Positions 42,102-51,100 of a stretch of DNA of 64,000 nt are shown piece by piece. A model generated the notes under the pieces. It saw nothing but the letters and a program-made list of their open reading frames with translations. It was not told the DNA's origin and searched no databases. Each line of letters starts with the position of its first letter. The stretch's first letter is position 1. Position numbers and translations under genes: made by a program. The DNA is from Streptomyces physcomitrii (GTDB lineage: Bacteria > Actinomycetota > Actinomycetes > Streptomycetales > Streptomycetaceae), in assembly GCF_012273655.1 (NCBI RefSeq), contig NZ_JAAWWP010000006.1, positions 62,001 through 126,000 on the forward strand. The letters run 5' to 3'.

Positions 42102-42164
42102 CTTCGGAACGTATCCGTTTCCGCCCGGAGCATGCGCGGCCCGTGCGTCCGCGGTATCCGCGCC

Positions 42165-42629
42165 CTACTCGACGAGCCGGGCCGGGAAGCCGCCGGTCGC
42201 CAGCGGGCCCCAGCGGCGCGGGGTGACCCGGATGAGGGACTTGCCCTGCCTGAGCATGGCGGCCCGGTACTCGTCCCAGTCCGGGTGCTCACCGGAGATG
42301 TTGCGGAAGTACTCGACGAGCGGCTCCACCGAATCGGGCGCGTCGAGGACCTCCGCCTCGCCGTCGATCTGCACCCAGGGGCCGTTCCAGTCGTCGGAGA
42401 GGACGACCACGCTGACCGCGGAGTCGCGGCGGGCGTTGCGGGTCTTGGCCCGCTCGGGATAGGTCGACATCACCACGCGCCCGGCGTCGTCCACGCCCGC
42501 GGTCAGCGGCGAGGCCTGCGGGGAACCGTCGGCGCGGCGGGTGATCAGCAGGGCCCGGTGCCGCGGCCGTACGAAGTCCAGCAGACCGTTCAGGTCGACC
42601 CGGGTGTTGCTCGCTGTGGAAGGACTCAT
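42165..42629 (-). CDS. PPOX-class split-barrel oxidoreductase, probably F420-dependent
   Basis: 154 residues from the ATG at 42629 (another ATG 12 bases earlier is possible). Split-barrel flavin fold: HRALLITRRADGSPQASPLT, STYPERAKTRNARRD, WVQIDGEAEVLDAPD and a C-terminal SLIRVTPRRWG. This pattern is the F420/FMN-binding PPOX-class family common in streptomycetes. Substrate unknown. Confidence 0.85.
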   Translation of the reverse strand: MSPSTASNTRVDLNGLLDFVRPRHRALLITRRADGSPQASPLTAGVDDAGRVVMSTYPERAKTRNARRDSAVSVVVLSDDWNGPWVQIDGEAEVLDAPDSVEPLVEYFRNISGEHPDWDEYRAAMLRQGKSLIRVTPRRWGPLATGGFPARLVE

Positions 42630-42829
42630 GAGGGGCAACATACGCCCCGCTCCGGGCGGACGGGGGAGCGCGCGGGCCGCCCTCGGCGAGGCGGGTTCCG
42701 TGCCGCGCGGACCCGGCAGAGCATGACCGCCATGGAGCGCGTACGAGACACGACCGCCCCCGACCGCCTGCCGGACGCGGACCGCCTGCCGCAGCCCACC
42801 GCCGGGCACCGCCCACACAAGGGGGCGGC

Positions 42830-44701
42830 ATGAGCACGGCGCGGACCGGTGCTGGGGAGGACGCCCACGCGGCCTATGTGCCGATCGCCGAGCACGGGCT
42901 CATCGGCGATCTGCGCACCGCCGCCCTGGTCGCCGCCGACGGCCGTATCGACTGGTTCTGCGCGCCCCGCTTCGACTCCCCGAGCGTCTTCGGCTCGCTG
43001 CTCGACGCGGACCGGGGCGGCTGCTGGCGGATGGACCCGGTCTGCGGGGTCGCCTCCCGGCAGCAGTTCTACTTCCCCGACACCAACATCCTGATCACCC
43101 GGATGCTCACCGAGGACGGCATCGTCGAGGTGCAGGACTTCATGCCGGTCCTGCGCCGCCACGACCCCGGGCACCGCCAGCGCCTGGTGCGCCGGGTGAG
43201 CGCGGTGCGCGGCACCATGACGATGCGCTCGCTGATCGCCCCCCGGCTGAACTACGGCCGCGACCGCCACGTACGCGAACTGCACGGCTACACCGCCGAG
43301 TTCAGCTCCGGGGCGCTGACCGTCCGGGTCCGCGGCAGTGTGCCGCTGACCGCGCGGGAGGGGGACGGGGCGGATGCCGTGGCCGAGTTCTCCCTGCGGG
43401 CGGGGGAGAGCGCGCTCTTCGTCCTGGAGACCTGCGAGCCCGGCGCGGACTGCCCGCGCGAGCCACTGCGGCCGGAGCGGGCCGAGGAACTCTTCCGGGC
43501 TACCGTCGCCTTCTGGCGCGACTGGCTCGGCCAGTCCCGCTACACCGGCCGCTGGCGGGAGATGGTGCACCGCTCGGCCCTCACACTGAAGCTGCTCACC
43601 CATGAGCCCACCGGCGCGGTCATCGCCGCGCCCACCCTCGGCCTGCCCGAGGAGATCGGCGGCGGCCGCAACTGGGACTACCGCTACGTATGGATCCGCG
43701 ACGCCGCCTTCTCCCTCTACGCGCTGCTGCGGCTCGGCTTCACCGAGGAGGCGGAGGCCTTCGTGGAGTGGCTGGTGCGCTGCCTGCGGCGCGGCGGCGA
43801 CGGGGAACCGGGCCCGCTGCGCGTCCTCTACTCCATCGACGGCCACGCCGATCTGCCCGAGGAGGAGCTGACCCATCTGGAGGGCTACCGCGGCTCCGCC
43901 CCGGTACGCGTCGGCAACCGCGCGGCCGGCCAGCTCCAGCTGGACATCTACGGTGAACTCGTCGACTCCATCTACCTGTTCAACAAGTACGGCAAGGGCA
44001 TCTCCTGGGAGACCTGGTCCGATCTGTGCGCGGCGCTCGACTGGCTCCTGGACAACTGGGACGGCGCCGACGAGTCGATCTGGGAGACCCGGGCGGGCCG
44101 CCGGCGGCACACCTACTCGCGGGTGATGTGCTGGGTCGCCGTCGAGCGGATGATCCGGATGGCCCACCAGCGCGGGCTCCCCGCCGACCTGCCGCGCTGG
44201 ACGGCGGTCCGCGACCTGCTCTACCGGCAGGTGATGGCGGAGGGCTGGCACGAGGAGCTGGGCAGCTTCGTGCAGCGGCTCGGCGGGGAGGGCAGCCCGC
44301 CGCCCGGCATCCTGGACGCATCCCTCCTGGTGATGCCGATGGTCAAGTTCCTCTCCCCGAAGGACCCCCGCTTCCTGTCCACCCTCGACGCGATCGGCGC
44401 GGGACTCGTCGCCGACTCCCTGGTCTTCCGCTACGACGCCTCCGAGTCCGCGGACGGCCTCGACGGCACCGAGGGCACCTTCTCCATCTGCTCCTTCTGG
44501 TGGGTGGAGGCCCTCACCCGCACCGGGCGCGTCGAGGAGGCCCGGCTCGCCCTGGAGAAGATGTTCACCTACGCCAACCACCTCGGGCAGTACGCCGAGC
44601 AGATCGGCGTCACCGGGGAGCAACTCGGCAATTTCCCCCAGGCGTTCACCCATCTGGCACTGATCAGCGCCGCCGTGAACCTGGACCGCGCGATGGGCTG
44701 A
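42830..44701 (+). CDS. Glycoside hydrolase family 15 protein (glucoamylase/trehalase-like)
   Basis: 623 residues. N-terminal beta domain (YVPIAEHGLIGDLRTAALVA, GRIDWFCAPRFDSPSVFGSL) and an (alpha/alpha)6 barrel with GGRNWDYRYVWIRDAAFSLY (~285-304), the acidic catalytic segment near FFLEGYRGSAPVRVGN-type residues (~355), and DGTEGTFSICSFWWVEALTR (~545). No signal peptide, so intracellular. GH15 members of this form in actinobacteria often hydrolyse trehalose or short alpha-glucans. Confidence 0.9.
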   Translation: MSTARTGAGEDAHAAYVPIAEHGLIGDLRTAALVAADGRIDWFCAPRFDSPSVFGSLLDADRGGCWRMDPVCGVASRQQFYFPDTNILITRMLTEDGIVEVQDFMPVLRRHDPGHRQRLVRRVSAVRGTMTMRSLIAPRLNYGRDRHVRELHGYTAEFSSGALTVRVRGSVPLTAREGDGADAVAEFSLRAGESALFVLETCEPGADCPREPLRPERAEELFRATVAFWRDWLGQSRYTGRWREMVHRSALTLKLLTHEPTGAVIAAPTLGLPEEIGGGRNWDYRYVWIRDAAFSLYALLRLGFTEEAEAFVEWLVRCLRRGGDGEPGPLRVLYSIDGHADLPEEELTHLEGYRGSAPVRVGNRAAGQLQLDIYGELVDSIYLFNKYGKGISWETWSDLCAALDWLLDNWDGADESIWETRAGRRRHTYSRVMCWVAVERMIRMAHQRGLPADLPRWTAVRDLLYRQVMAEGWHEELGSFVQRLGGEGSPPPGILDASLLVMPMVKFLSPKDPRFLSTLDAIGAGLVADSLVFRYDASESADGLDGTEGTFSICSFWWVEALTRTGRVEEARLALEKMFTYANHLGQYAEQIGVTGEQLGNFPQAFTHLALISAAVNLDRAMG

Positions 44702-44820
44702 GAGCGGACCGCCGGGCGGGCCCCGCGGCACCGCACCGCGGCTCCGGCCCGGGCTTCCGGCGCCCGCGCGGGAGGCGGACCGCGTCGTGCGGATGCCGGG
44801 GGCGGACTACCGTCGTGGAG

Positions 44821-45600
44821 ATGAACGACGCACCGGTCCCGGCGCCACCCGGCCCCGGGGACGCGGCCTACCCGGGGCGCGCCGCCCCCGGCTGCGCCAC
44901 CCTGACCGCACTCGACACCGCCGTGGCCGGCTGCCGCGCCTGCCCCCGCCTCGTCGCCTGGCGGGAACAGGCCGCCCGCCAGGCACCACCGGCCCACCGC
45001 GCGGAGCGGTACTGGGCCCGCCCGGTGCCGGGGCTCGGGCCGCCCGACGCCTCGATCGCCCTGGTCGGGCTCGCCCCCTCGGCGCACGGCGGCAACCGTA
45101 CCGGCCGGATGTTCACCGGCGACCCCTCCGGAGACGTACTGATCCGCGCCCTGTACGAGGTGGGGCTCGCCAGCGGCCCCACCTCCCGCGCGGCGGACGA
45201 CGGACTGCGGCTCCTGGACACCCGGATCACCGCACCGGTGCACTGCGCCCCGCCGGAGAACGCCCCCACCACCGCCGAACGCGACACCTGCCGGCCCTGG
45301 CTCACCGCCGAACTCGGCCTGCTGGCACCCCGGTTGAGAGTGATCGTCTGCCTCGGCGGCTTCGGCTGGCGCGCCCTGCTCCCGGTGCTGCGCGCGGCCG
45401 GCCGGCAGCTGCCGCGCCCGCAGCCCGTCTTCGGCCACGGGGCGCACACCCTGCTCACCGGCGGCGCCGGACTCCCGCCGCTGCACCTGCTCGGCTGCTA
45501 CCACCCGAGCCGCCGCAACATGGCCACCGGCACCCTCACCGCGCCCATGCTCACCGACCTGCTCCGCCGCGCCCGCGAGTTGGCCGCCGACTCAGGGTGA
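44821..45600 (+). CDS. Uracil-DNA glycosylase, family 5 (UdgB-like)
   Basis: 259 residues; GTGGAG directly before the ATG. CRACPRLVAWRE near residue 39 begins the Fe-S/uracil glycosylase fold; motif A is GLAPSAHGGNRTGRMFTGD (~84-102) and motif B CYHPSRRN (~227). The lack of the Asp/Asn water-activating residue in motif A and the HPS loop fit the UDGb family. Removes uracil or deaminated bases from DNA. Confidence 0.88.
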   Translation: MNDAPVPAPPGPGDAAYPGRAAPGCATLTALDTAVAGCRACPRLVAWREQAARQAPPAHRAERYWARPVPGLGPPDASIALVGLAPSAHGGNRTGRMFTGDPSGDVLIRALYEVGLASGPTSRAADDGLRLLDTRITAPVHCAPPENAPTTAERDTCRPWLTAELGLLAPRLRVIVCLGGFGWRALLPVLRAAGRQLPRPQPVFGHGAHTLLTGGAGLPPLHLLGCYHPSRRNMATGTLTAPMLTDLLRRARELAADSG

Positions 45601-45638
45601 AGTCCCCTGCGACAGACGGCAGTTCCCGCCCGCAGCCG

Positions 45639-46490
45639 CTACAACTCGGCCACCGAGGCGTACGTCGTGCCGGTCGCGATGTTGTTCTCGTAGACCGTCA
45701 GCGGCGACAGGGAGGGGTCGCAGTACATGGTCATCCCCTTCCAGTACGCGGGGCCCTGGCCGTAGGTGAGTCCGCAGGCCGGGTGGTAGTCCGCGATCAG
45801 CTGCTCGCCGTCGACCCAGACGTCGATGACCGAGTCGGCCTCCCCGGAGCCGAGGGTCAGCCCGTAGACGACCGAGTAGCGCCGCTCCTTGGCCACCTCG
45901 CAGACGTGCTCCTCGTAGGTGCGCCCCGAGGGCGAGTTCCAGCCGCCGCGGATCGCCAGCTGGTTGCTGTACACGTCGAACTCCAGCGGCGGCGAACCGT
46001 CGTTGCCCGCGTGGTGGATCTGGTTCAGCAGGCAGAAGGAGTTGTCCTGGTCGAGCGGATAGTCCGGGCCCAGGGCGAAGTCGAAGCGGAAGAACCGGCG
46101 GGTCCCGTCCGCGAGGTCGCTGCCCTCCTGCGGCGCGGCCTCCAGTCTCATCTGCCCCTCGACCAGGTGCAGTTCGCCCGCCCGGCCCATGCCGTAGGGC
46201 GCGTCCACCACCGGTACGGGATCCCGGCTGTTCTCGATGTCGCCGTCCTCGTACTGGCGCTGCACATTGCCGAAGCCCGCGGCATTGGAGTCCGCGGCCG
46301 AGAAGTCCGCGGCCCACAGGAGTTCGGCCGCGGCGCCCGAACGGGCGGTCCTGCGGCGGGAGTCGAGTCCCGGCGTCCGTGCCTGGGCGGTTCCGGTGCC
46401 CAGTGCGCCGAGGCCGAGTGCGGCCACCGTGGCGGTCGCGCCGCGCAGCAGTGCCCGGCGGCCGGTCACCGGGTGGGAAGGGTCGGTCAT
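45639..46490 (-). CDS. Secreted polysaccharide-lyase-like beta-jelly-roll protein
   Basis: 283 residues. Twin-arginine signal (GRRALLRGATATVAALGLGA) precedes a beta-jelly roll with FRFDFALGPDYPLDQDNSFC, LLNQIHHAGNDGSPPLEFDV and YWKGMTMYCDPSLSPLTVYE, as in heparin-lyase-I-like and glucuronan-lyase-like families. The target polysaccharide is unknown. It follows the same strand as the B12-related DUF4430 gene but does not look functionally linked. Confidence 0.8.
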   Translation of the reverse strand: MTDPSHPVTGRRALLRGATATVAALGLGALGTGTAQARTPGLDSRRRTARSGAAAELLWAADFSAADSNAAGFGNVQRQYEDGDIENSRDPVPVVDAPYGMGRAGELHLVEGQMRLEAAPQEGSDLADGTRRFFRFDFALGPDYPLDQDNSFCLLNQIHHAGNDGSPPLEFDVYSNQLAIRGGWNSPSGRTYEEHVCEVAKERRYSVVYGLTLGSGEADSVIDVWVDGEQLIADYHPACGLTYGQGPAYWKGMTMYCDPSLSPLTVYENNIATGTTYASVAEL

Positions 46491-46654
46491 CACGCCTCCG
46501 TCGCTCGGATACGGCGCACGAGTATGGGAGGCGCGGCGGCCGATGTCGAGAGCGCGGGCGGCATCGCCGGACACCCGCCGGAGAGGATGTCCGATGGGTG
46601 CCGGCAATGCCCGGGATCACCGTCCATACGGTCACCGGACCCGTCTCGTACGGC

Positions 46655-47143
46655 TCAGAGCGCGGTCCAGGTGAAGGCGACCTCGTCCCCCGCCTCGATC
46701 CGGAACTGGCAGCCGCCGACCGGGGTGGCCGTGCCGTTGACCGCGATGTTCCAGTACGCGTCCTGGCCCCCGGTGGCGCCGTCGACGGTGGAGACGAAGT
46801 AGTCCTCGAAGGAGGCGTACCACTCGCCGTCCCAGGTGAAGCCGGCCTGCGCGGCGGCGTCGTCGAGGGCGGCCGTCGGGGTCGGGCCCGCGCTCGGGTT
46901 GGCCCCGTTGTTGGTGCCGTCGCACTTGTGGGTGCCGCCGGAGGCGGTGGTGACGTCGTGGCCGGTCGTGGAGACCGTGCCGTCGAAGACCGTGCTGTCC
47001 GGACCGGTGACCGTCAGCGTCACCGTGACGGGGGCCTTGACCGCGAGCGGTGCCTCGGCGGAGTGGGCCGCGGGGGCGGCCGTCAGCGCGAGTCCGAGCG
47101 CGGCGGTGAGGACGGCGGCACGTCTGAGGAGGGCAGCGGACAT
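46655..47143 (-). CDS. Secreted DUF4430 (transcobalamin C-terminal-like) protein
   Basis: 162 residues with a Sec signal (~1-29, ending AHSAEA). Residues ~35-162 read as a DUF4430 domain: TVTLTVTGPDSTVFDG, AAAQAGFTWDGEWYASFED, AYWNIAVNGTATPVGGC, and EAGDEVAFTW at the end. This is the same fold as the cobalamin-capping beta domain of intrinsic factor and transcobalamin. It lies downstream of a barrel gene driven by a cobalamin riboswitch. It has no anchor, so it may be free or bound to the barrel protein. Confidence 0.85.
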   Translation of the reverse strand: MSAALLRRAAVLTAALGLALTAAPAAHSAEAPLAVKAPVTVTLTVTGPDSTVFDGTVSTTGHDVTTASGGTHKCDGTNNGANPSAGPTPTAALDDAAAQAGFTWDGEWYASFEDYFVSTVDGATGGQDAYWNIAVNGTATPVGGCQFRIEAGDEVAFTWTAL

Positions 47144-47186
47144 GGTGACCTGCTTTCGTGGGAGGGGAGTTCGCGGATTCGCGTCT

Positions 47187-47234
47187 TGAAGGGTTCGCGA
47201 TTTCACGGGTTCGCGTCTTCACGGGTTCGCGGAG
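47187..47234 (-). repeat. 16-bp tandem repeat, three units
   Basis: Units near TCACGGGTTCGCGTCT at 47187, 47203 and 47219; a partial unit precedes them. They fall in the 278-base spacer between the DUF4430 gene and the barrel gene; no other feature is seen there. Confidence 0.8.
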
Positions 47235-47421
47235 GCGCGGGCTTGTGGAGGTGGGGAGTTGCGGCCCGGGAAGGCCAAGTGGCGTGCGGGGGAGTGGAGT
47301 TGGCCTCTGCTGACGGGCGGCACAGGGCAGGGGCCGCCCACCGCGCGTGCCGGTGATGGTCCCGGTGTCGCCCGCCCGGTGCGCGCGGTGGCGGTGTCGT
47401 ACGCGGTGGTTCCTGTGCCGC

Positions 47422-48822
47422 TCAGTGGCTCCTGCGGCCCCGGCGGGTGAGGGCCACCGCCGCGGCGCCCGCGGCCAGCAGGGCGAGGGAGCCCGCGGCG
47501 TACGGCAGCGCGGCCGAGCCGGTCGCCGCCAGGCCACCGCCGCCCGTCGCCGAGCCGCCCGTGCTGCCGGAGGTGGCCGCACCGCCGCCGACGGTGCCCG
47601 GGGCCGGTGTCCCGGAGGCCGAGCCCGAGGACGAACTGCCGCCGCTGCCACCGCTGTTGCCGTCCCCGCCGGAGCCGGTGCCGCCGTCCCCGCCCCCGGA
47701 GTCGCCGCCGGCCGAACCCCCGGTCCCGCCCCCGGATGTACCGCCGGTGTCGCCGCCCGACGTACCGCCGCTGCCGCCCGTGCTGCCGTCGCCGGGAGCG
47801 CAGTCGACGGGTTCCAGGGCCGAGGCGGAGTCCTTGCCGTCGATCCGGGCCAGGGACTTGCCCGCGAGGGCGGGGACCGCCTGGGCGGTGGCGCGCAGGG
47901 TGGTGCCGTCCACCACGGGTTCGGCGTAGCCCACCGCGCCCCGGTCGGCGGCCGGTGCCCCGCAACCGAGTTGACGGGACGTCAGCCAGGCGGTGCCCTC
48001 GGCGGCGGCCGCGGTCCGCTTGCCCGCCGCCAGCGCCTGGACGTCCAGGGCGGTGGAGTTGGCGTTGCCCGGCGGGGTGCCGAAGCCGTTGTCGCGGAAG
48101 CTGCCGTCCGGGAGCTGCTGCTTCTCCAGCCAGTCGAGCCCCGCCTCGGCGTCCGCGGTGCGGCCCGCGCCCAGCAGGGCCTGGACGGCGAGTCCGGTGC
48201 TGTCGGTGTGCGAAGTGCACTTGGCCGGATCGGACTTGAAGAAGAGTGGGTAGCCGCCGTCGGCGCAGCGGGAGGCGGCGAGGAAGTCGGCGGCCTTCGC
48301 GGGGAGGTCGCCGGTGCGCTGGAGGGCGAGGACCGCGAGGGACTGGGTGAACTGGTTGGAGCCGTCGCCGTTCGGCAGGTCGTCGGTGAACCGGCCGCTG
48401 TCCTGCATCCGCCCCAGCAGGGTCCCGGTCAGGTCGATGCCGCCGAAGTCTCCCGGGTCGCGGTGCTCGATCGCGGCGACCAGCGCGAGCTTGGCGGTGC
48501 CGCCCGCGAAGACCCGGCCCGGGGTCCCGCGGTCGATGTAGTCGGCGGCGTGCGCGGCCAGCCAGTCGGTGGCCTTCTCCGCGGTCGCGCCGCCGGTGCC
48601 GGTGGCGGCGAGCGCCATCACGATGTCGGCCGTGAGGCCCTGGTCGCCGGAGGCGTGGGTGCCCTCGGTGAGCCGGGAGGCCGTCCAGGTCGCGGCGGCC
48701 TTCTCGGGTGACGGGAGAGCGGGCGCGCCGGTCTCCGCCCGGGCGCCGCCCGGCAGCAGTGCGGCACAGAGCGCGGCCGCGGGTACCGCGACGGCGAGAA
48801 GGGCTCTGCTCGGAAACGGCAT
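47422..48822 (-). CDS. Secreted, sortase-anchored alpha/alpha-barrel protein (prenyltransferase/squalene-cyclase-repeat type)
   Basis: 466 residues. Signal peptide 1-29 (ALLAVAVPAAALCAALLPGG). Residues ~35-330 are helical repeats typical of terpene-cyclase-like barrels: SNQFTQSLAVLALQRTGDLP, HTDSTGLAVQALLGAGRTAD, ANSTALDVQALAAGKRTAAA. A Gly/Ser-rich linker (~350-425) leads to LAATG, a membrane helix and RRGRR, a class E sortase signal. Intrinsic factor and transcobalamin use the same barrel for B12. A cobalamin riboswitch precedes it, supporting a surface B12-binding role. Confidence 0.85.
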   Translation of the reverse strand: MPFPSRALLAVAVPAAALCAALLPGGARAETGAPALPSPEKAAATWTASRLTEGTHASGDQGLTADIVMALAATGTGGATAEKATDWLAAHAADYIDRGTPGRVFAGGTAKLALVAAIEHRDPGDFGGIDLTGTLLGRMQDSGRFTDDLPNGDGSNQFTQSLAVLALQRTGDLPAKAADFLAASRCADGGYPLFFKSDPAKCTSHTDSTGLAVQALLGAGRTADAEAGLDWLEKQQLPDGSFRDNGFGTPPGNANSTALDVQALAAGKRTAAAAEGTAWLTSRQLGCGAPAADRGAVGYAEPVVDGTTLRATAQAVPALAGKSLARIDGKDSASALEPVDCAPGDGSTGGSGGTSGGDTGGTSGGGTGGSAGGDSGGGDGGTGSGGDGNSGGSGGSSSSGSASGTPAPGTVGGGAATSGSTGGSATGGGGLAATGSAALPYAAGSLALLAAGAAAVALTRRGRRSH

Positions 48823-48899
48823 CGCGGCGGACTCCTTGGCGGTGTCTGAAGAGCCGGGCCCGCCCCGGGATCCGCCGCGCCCGCACCCGAACCGGCGAA

Positions 48900-48935
48900 C
48901 CCCTGGCGCGCGTCGGTGAACGCGGCGGCAGGGGC
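48900..48935 (-). terminator. Hairpin in the leader of the minus-strand barrel gene
   Basis: On the minus strand CCCCTGCCGC pairs with GCGCGCCAGGGG and is followed by TT. It matches the form of the clear terminator on the other side (49503-49550), so it is likely the off-state hairpin of this riboswitch. Confidence 0.6.
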
Positions 48936-48984
48936 CGGTGAGCCGGGGCGGCTCGTGGCTCCACGCTGCAGACCATGACAGTGA

Positions 48985-49165
48985 GAAGCAGTGCACGCAG
49001 CACAACAGGCAGCCCGGCTCGCGGCCCCAGGGCCTTTCTTCCGGATCGGAAGAAAGGCCCCAGGCCGCTCACGGTTGCAGGTCAGCGCCGGAATCCCACC
49101 GGCTTTCCCTGTCGCGTACGCATGAAGTTGTCGGCCCCGGAGTCGACCGGAGCAGGGGAACAGTA
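48985..49165 (-). ncRNA. Cobalamin riboswitch, minus strand
   Basis: On the minus strand the core GGGAAAGCCGGTGGGATTCC (from 49110) continues as GGCGCTGACCTGCAACCGTG, then a B12-box-like GCGAGCCGGGCTGCCTGTTG ends near 49000. A long ~21-bp hairpin (49021-49070) lies between core and B12 box. It precedes the barrel gene at 47422-48822. Edges are approximate. Confidence 0.88.
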
Positions 49166-49284
49166 GGCCCGGGAAAGGGAGTTGACCAGACGCGGTGGAG
49201 GAATTGTGACGCCGGCCACGGTCCGCGGCGGGATGGACGGCCCCCTCGGGCGGCCGCGCAGATCACACCCGGCGGGCTGGCGCG

Positions 49285-49470
49285 GGGGTGCAAGGGTGCG
49301 TATTCTCCGAGGAGTTCGCCGCTGGGCGGACCCACAACTGAATGCGTGCACGACTGGGGAAAGCCGGTGAAAGTCCGGCGCTGACCTGCAACCGTGAGCG
49401 CGAGGCCGCTGCCTCGCGTGAGCCGGAGCGCCCGGCGTGCTGCGCGTATCGCTTCTCACTGTCACGGTCC
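49285..49470 (+). ncRNA. Cobalamin riboswitch, plus strand
   Basis: Core GGGGAAAGCCGGTGAAAGTC at 49356 followed by CGGCGCTGACCTGCAACCGT, a small hairpin (CGCGAGGC..GCCTCGCG), and the B12-box GTGAGCCGGAGCGCCCGGCG at ~49418-49437. It precedes the barrel-DUF4430-ECF operon and a terminator. Edges are approximate. Confidence 0.93.
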
Positions 49471-49502
49471 GCAGCGTGGAGCCCGGTCTCAAGATCCTCG
49501 GG

Positions 49503-49550
49503 CCCCTGCCGCATTCGCACTTCGCACCGAATGCGCGTCAGGGGTCTTTT
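49503..49550 (+). terminator. Intrinsic terminator of the plus-strand cobalamin riboswitch
   Basis: CCCCTG(C)CGCATTCG pairs with CGAATGCG(CG)TCAGGGG across a ~12-base loop and is followed by TCTTTT at 49545-49550. A U-run is rare in this genome, so this is a convincing transcription-attenuation terminator ~50 bases before the start of the barrel gene. Confidence 0.85.
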
Positions 49551-49597
49551 CGCGGATCGGTGTCCCGGCTGCCGGCCATTTCCCAAGGGGGAACCAC

Positions 49598-51100
49598 ATG
49601 GTCGGGGTCAGACCCGGCGCCAGGACGGCCGCCGCCGTCGGGGCAGGCGCCGCACTCGCCGTCTCGATACCGCTCTTCGTACCCACCGCCTCCGCGGACG
49701 GCAGGGTGGCGACACCCGCCGAGGCCGCGGTGGCCGCCGCCCGCTGGGGGGCGGGTGAACTCACCGCGGACGGCGCCGTACCCGGCATGGCGGGCACCCC
49801 GGACTGGGGCCTTTCCATCGACACCCTGATCGGCCTCGAAGCCACCGGCGCCGCCCCCGCGGACGCCGCGAGGATCACCGCCACCCTCAAGACCCACGTC
49901 CGCGACTACAACAGCGCCGACGCCTGGGGACCCAAGGGCCAGCGCATCGCGGGAGCCACCGCCAAACTCCTGTACGCCGCGGTCATCACCGACTCCGACC
50001 CGGCGAAGTTCGGGGAGTACGACCTGCGGCAGGAGACCCTCGACCTGATCGCGGGGCCCGAAGCGGGCCTGGAGAACGGGCGGGTCAAGGACAAGGTCAC
50101 CGCCCCCGCCACGGACAACAGCAACACCTTCGGCCAGTCGCTCGCCGTCCTCGGACTCGCCCGCAGCGGCGAAGTCCCGCAGAACACCGTCGACTTCCTC
50201 CTCGACCAGCAGTGCGCCTCGGGCGGTTTCCGGCTCTTCCCGTACGCCTTCGGCGGCGGCAAGGTCACCGGCGACTGCGACGCCCAGGGCGCCGATGCCG
50301 TCCTCGACCCGGACTCCACCGCGATGGCCGTCCAGGCGCTGCTCGCGGCGGCCGGGGCCGGTGCCGAGGGCGCCGGGGCCGGGGCCGAGAAGGGCGCCGA
50401 CTGGTTGGCGGAGCAGCAGGCGGCCGACGGTGCGCTCGGCGGTTCGGGCCCCACGGCCGCCGCCAACTCCAACAGCACCGGGCTCGCCGGGCAGGCGCTG
50501 GCCGCCACCGGCCGCGAGGAGGCCGCCGCCAAGGCCGCGGGCTGGCTGGTGAAGCACCAGCTCACCAAGGCCAATGGCGGCAAGGCCGCCGCCGAGGCCG
50601 GGGCCGTCGCCTACAACGACGAGTCCCTCAAGTCCGCCCGGGACGAGGGCATCGAGGAGTTCCAGCGCGACCAGTGGCGCCGCTCCACCCCGCAGGCCCT
50701 GCTCGGCCTCGCCCAGGTCCCGCTCGGCGAGATCGGCACCACCGACCCCGATCCGGGCCCGGGCCCCGGCGAGGACCCCGACCCGAGCACCACCCCCGAC
50801 CCCACCGGCACCCCGGACCCGGGCGCCAGCCCCGACCCGGGCACCTCGCCCGGCCCCGGCGGCTCCGCCGACCCCTCCGGTACGCCCGGTCCGGACCCGA
50901 GCGACTCCGCGCCCGCGGGCGGCCCCGCCTCCGGCACGACCGGCGGCAACGCACCGGACGCCGCCTCCGGCCCCGGCGGCTCACTGGCCGCCACCGGCGC
51001 CGACATCCTGCCCTGGGCGGGAGCAGCCGGAGCCCTTCTCGTGGCCGGATACGCCACCCACCGCTTCGCCGCCATCCACCGGAAGGGCCGCACCTCATGA
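49598..51100 (+). CDS. Secreted, sortase-anchored alpha/alpha-barrel protein, ECF operon copy
   Basis: 500 residues, ATG after AAGGGGGAACC. Signal peptide ~1-34 (AAVGAGAALAVSIPLFVPTA). Barrel repeats at ~40-395: NSNTFGQSLAVLGLARSGEV, DPDSTAMAVQALLAAAG, NSNSTGLAGQALAATGREEA. A Pro/Asp/Gly linker (~400-465) precedes LAATG, a membrane helix and HRKGR. It is a paralogue of the minus-strand protein and starts the ECF operon under a cobalamin riboswitch. Proposed surface B12 binder; enzymatic cyclase activity is unlikely because the acidic DxDD motif is not seen. Confidence 0.87.
   Translation: MVGVRPGARTAAAVGAGAALAVSIPLFVPTASADGRVATPAEAAVAAARWGAGELTADGAVPGMAGTPDWGLSIDTLIGLEATGAAPADAARITATLKTHVRDYNSADAWGPKGQRIAGATAKLLYAAVITDSDPAKFGEYDLRQETLDLIAGPEAGLENGRVKDKVTAPATDNSNTFGQSLAVLGLARSGEVPQNTVDFLLDQQCASGGFRLFPYAFGGGKVTGDCDAQGADAVLDPDSTAMAVQALLAAAGAGAEGAGAGAEKGADWLAEQQAADGALGGSGPTAAANSNSTGLAGQALAATGREEAAAKAAGWLVKHQLTKANGGKAAAEAGAVAYNDESLKSARDEGIEEFQRDQWRRSTPQALLGLAQVPLGEIGTTDPDPGPGPGEDPDPSTTPDPTGTPDPGASPDPGTSPGPGGSADPSGTPGPDPSDSAPAGGPASGTTGGNAPDAASGPGGSLAATGADILPWAGAAGALLVAGYATHRFAAIHRKGRTS

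Noticed and set aside
47422..51100. Terpene cyclase or prenyltransferase enzyme reading of the two barrel proteins
   Set aside because: They carry signal peptides, sortase tails and no DxDD-type catalytic motif, and are under cobalamin riboswitches.
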